A stretch of DNA of 15,665 bases from Desulfotomaculum sp. (lineage in GTDB: Bacteria; Bacillota; Desulfotomaculia; Desulfotomaculales; Nap2-2B). The stretch spans positions 1 through 15,665 of the forward strand of contig DMZI01000039.1 in assembly GCA_003485325.1 (NCBI GenBank), given 5' to 3'. Of this stretch, positions 14,155 through 15,665 are shown piece after piece (position 1 is the stretch's first letter; the number at the start of each line of letters is the position of its first letter). A program made the position numbers and the translations under genes. Under the pieces are notes generated by a model, which did no database searches, had not been told where the DNA came from, and saw only the letters and a list, made by a program, of their open reading frames with translations.

Positions 14155-15474
14155 TTAACTATTATTCTTTTTCATAACCGTTAATTTTAAGCCTTTTACC
14201 GAACTTATGACAACCTCTTCACCTTCGTCGACTGTTCCTTCTTCAGAAACGGCATTCCATAAACCGCCTGAGAAGAAAACGACCCCCGCCGGGTTCAGTG
14301 TTGAGCGCGCAACAGCCGTCTGCCCAATTATCCCTTCCGTCCCGGTAATTACATGCCGTTTTTGCCCCCTGATAACCGCCAGAAGCAATAAACCAACCAG
14401 GACCATGAAAAAAGCCGTCGTGACCACGATTAGCCAGGGCCTGATGACAAACTCCGGCCCGCTGCCTGTAAAAAGCAAAATGGAGCCCATCACAAACGAT
14501 ACAGCTCCGCCTGCGCCTATTACACCATGGCTGGTTACAAAGGCCTCGGCGGTAAAAAGTCCGAAAGCAAGAAGTAAAAGCATTATTCCAACCCAGTATG
14601 CGTCAAGAGTCCCAAGGCCGTAAAGGCCCAGAAGAAGGCCAAGAGCGCCTACCAAACCCGGGAATACAGCTCCCGGGTGGTAAATTTCCGCGATCAGGCC
14701 AATCATGCCCAAAGTAAAAAGAAGATAAGCAACTTCCGGATTGCTTATCGCCGTTAAAAATTTCTCACGAAGGTTCATCGTCACCGGAAACAAATCTGCA
14801 TTGACCGTTGTCAGGTAGATTATTCTCCCGTCCCGAATGGTTAATTCTTTTCCCTCCAAATCTTGCAGCAGTTCGTCCATTGTGCGGGCACGCGCGTCAA
14901 TAAGTTTAATTTTTAAAGCTTCCTGATCAGAATAGGATTTGCTTTCACGCACGGCAAGCTCCGCAGCCTGGACATTCCTGCCGCGCAGCTGGGCAAGCGA
15001 ACGGACCCAGGCCGCGGCGTCCTCGGTGATTTTTTGGCCCGAGACTCCGGATTCCTCAGTTTGTCCGGAATTTGCGGAAACGGGATGGGCCGCGCCAATC
15101 CTGCTCCCGGGCGCCATAACAGCATAATGAGCGGCTATAGTAATAAAGGTCCCGGCAGAACCTGCCCAGCCTCCCTGAGGAGACACATAGACTATTACAG
15201 GTACGCCAGCGTTTAAAATATAATCAACAATCTGCTGTGTTGAAGCGTACAAACCGCCGGGCGTATTCAGTTTAATTATACAGGCAATGCCTTCACTTTC
15301 AGCAAGATTAATTCCCCGCTGAATATAACTGGCAGTCACCGGTACGATTGAACCTTCAACAGAAAGTACTACAACACGGATGCGATTAACACCTGCACAG
15401 GCGGTACTCGCCGGCAGCAACCAAAAAAGCAAAAGAGTCAAAAAAAGTAACGCTTTTGTCTTTTGTCTGATCAT
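14155..15474 (-). CDS. Long-form NfeD membrane serine protease
   Basis: A 439-residue NfeD protein of the long (ClpP-like protease plus membrane plus OB-fold) type. A signal peptide (1 to about 27, ending near ACAG) is followed by the ClpP-class domain (about 30-215). The catalytic Ser is S106 in GGWAGSAGTF, and the likely catalytic Lys is K148, a spacing close to that of the archaeal 1510-N protease (S97/K138). Several membrane helices occupy about 248-370. A C-terminal OB-fold NfeD domain (about 375-434) should face the cytoplasm. The ATG at 15474 has GGGGGAG 6 nt upstream. It is the first gene of the run in this window and pairs with the slipin downstream. Confidence 0.94.
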   Translation of the reverse strand: MIRQKTKALLFLTLLLFWLLPASTACAGVNRIRVVVLSVEGSIVPVTASYIQRGINLAESEGIACIIKLNTPGGLYASTQQIVDYILNAGVPVIVYVSPQGGWAGSAGTFITIAAHYAVMAPGSRIGAAHPVSANSGQTEESGVSGQKITEDAAAWVRSLAQLRGRNVQAAELAVRESKSYSDQEALKIKLIDARARTMDELLQDLEGKELTIRDGRIIYLTTVNADLFPVTMNLREKFLTAISNPEVAYLLFTLGMIGLIAEIYHPGAVFPGLVGALGLLLGLYGLGTLDAYWVGIMLLLLAFGLFTAEAFVTSHGVIGAGGAVSFVMGSILLFTGSGPEFVIRPWLIVVTTAFFMVLVGLLLLAVIRGQKRHVITGTEGIIGQTAVARSTLNPAGVVFFSGGLWNAVSEEGTVDEGEEVVISSVKGLKLTVMKKNNS

Positions 15475-15505
15475 CCGAATCTCCCCCCAAACTTGAGATG
15501 TATTC

Positions 15506-15523
15506 TGACAATAATGACAATTT
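15506..15523. repeat. Tandem 9-bp repeat in the nfeD leader
   Basis: TGACAATAA (15506-15514) is followed directly by TGACAATTT (15515-15523), 7 of 9 bases identical. It lies between the predicted start of transcription and the nfeD ribosome site. It could be a regulator site or chance. Confidence 0.3.
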
Positions 15524-15547
15524 GAGGAAAATTACAGATACCAAAAC

Positions 15548-15581
15548 TACAGGTAATTATACCATGAATTTAAAACCTGTA
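15548..15581. promoter_or_regulatory. Inverted repeat flanking the nfeD -10 box
   Basis: TACAGGT (15548-15554) and ACCTGTA (15575-15581) form perfect 7-bp arms 20 bp apart, and the -10 box (15556-15561) lies between them. The position suits an operator that would block the promoter. No known regulator motif is recognised. Confidence 0.35.
15556..15564 (-). promoter_or_regulatory. Extended -10 promoter candidate for nfeD and downstream genes
   Basis: The minus strand reads TGGTATAAT, a perfect extended -10 (TGnTATAAT). The -35 position is poor, which is acceptable for extended -10 promoters. The start would be near 15549, giving a leader of about 75 nt. A separate consensus TTGACA at 15606-15611 is too far upstream to pair with it and has only a weak TATCTG 17 nt downstream. 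Confidence 0.55.
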
Positions 15582-15665
15582 CCAGATACACTGTCTGAAA
15601 GATGCTGTCAAGTTAAAATGGGTCGTTCCCGATAATTTCCAATGCAATTCAACCAAGTCATAAAT

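Larger units (their letters stand above)
15475..15665 (-). other. Upstream non-coding region of the nfeD gene run
   Basis: No gene is supported here. The region holds a strong -10 candidate, a 7-bp inverted repeat and a tandem 9-bp repeat. From the window edge one minus-strand frame stays open for 31 codons (15665 to the stop at 15570-15572). It could be the tail of an upstream gene or chance; I do not recognise it. Confidence 0.5.

Noticed and set aside
14207..14623. A 138-codon plus-strand open frame opposite nfeD
   Set aside because: It is antisense to the membrane and OB-fold part of NfeD; the Ser/Thr/Pro-rich translation is typical of an antisense shadow.
15583..15611. A second nfeD promoter using the consensus TTGACA at 15606-15611
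   Set aside because: At 17-nt spacing the -10 would be TATCTG, matching only 3 of 6 positions. I mention it but do not call it.
1..15665. tRNA, rRNA, CRISPR arrays, complete insertion sequences or prophage genes
   Set aside because: Nearly all of the window is occupied by recognisable protein genes, and no repeat-spacer pattern, cloverleaf or transposase domain was seen.

Overview
All fifteen genes lie on the minus strand and read from position 15474 down to 102. Gaps between them are 0-93 nt, and several stops and starts overlap. The gene content suggests an anaerobic low-to-mid GC Firmicute of the class Clostridia, probably near the Peptococcaceae/Desulfotomaculum-Pelotomaculum group. The signs are an ispH-rpsA fusion, a long-form NfeD with a slipin, a PASTA kinase with its PP2C phosphatase, AGGAGG-type ribosome binding sites, and butyrate-kinase-type fermentation genes. 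This placement is inferred from gene content and not from any database search.

In transcription order the first region (15474-12624) is a membrane and signalling block: long NfeD protease, slipin, and the PP2C phosphatase prpC. The second (12554-9094) continues with the PASTA kinase prkC, the ribosome-assembly GTPase rsgA and ribulose-phosphate epimerase rpe, an order familiar from Firmicutes. A small cysteine-rich RCKP-type rubredoxin-like protein (9088-8909) bridges to the third block (8916-3025). That block holds tyrA and aroA (aromatic amino acids), cmk (CMP kinase), plsC (phospholipid acyltransferase) and an IspH-ribosomal protein S1 fusion. The last block (2985-102) is two divergent phosphate-butyryltransferase-like genes followed by a butyrate-kinase-like gene, ending at a hairpin at 34-54.

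The best promoter candidate is a perfect extended -10 (TGGTATAAT) about 80-90 bp upstream of nfeD, flanked by a 7-bp inverted repeat. A second candidate lies in the 93-nt gap before cmk. I see no convincing terminator inside the gene run, so long read-through transcripts are plausible.

Most genes are recognisable housekeeping genes with intact motifs. The most unusual feature is the pair of tandem phosphotransacylase-like proteins. The first keeps the SKG, DTGN and SRSD motifs but has lost the family's central motifs. The second keeps those central motifs but has lost the other three. Their genes are one nucleotide apart and the second has no clear Shine-Dalgarno, which fits a co-translated heteromeric enzyme feeding the downstream acyl kinase.
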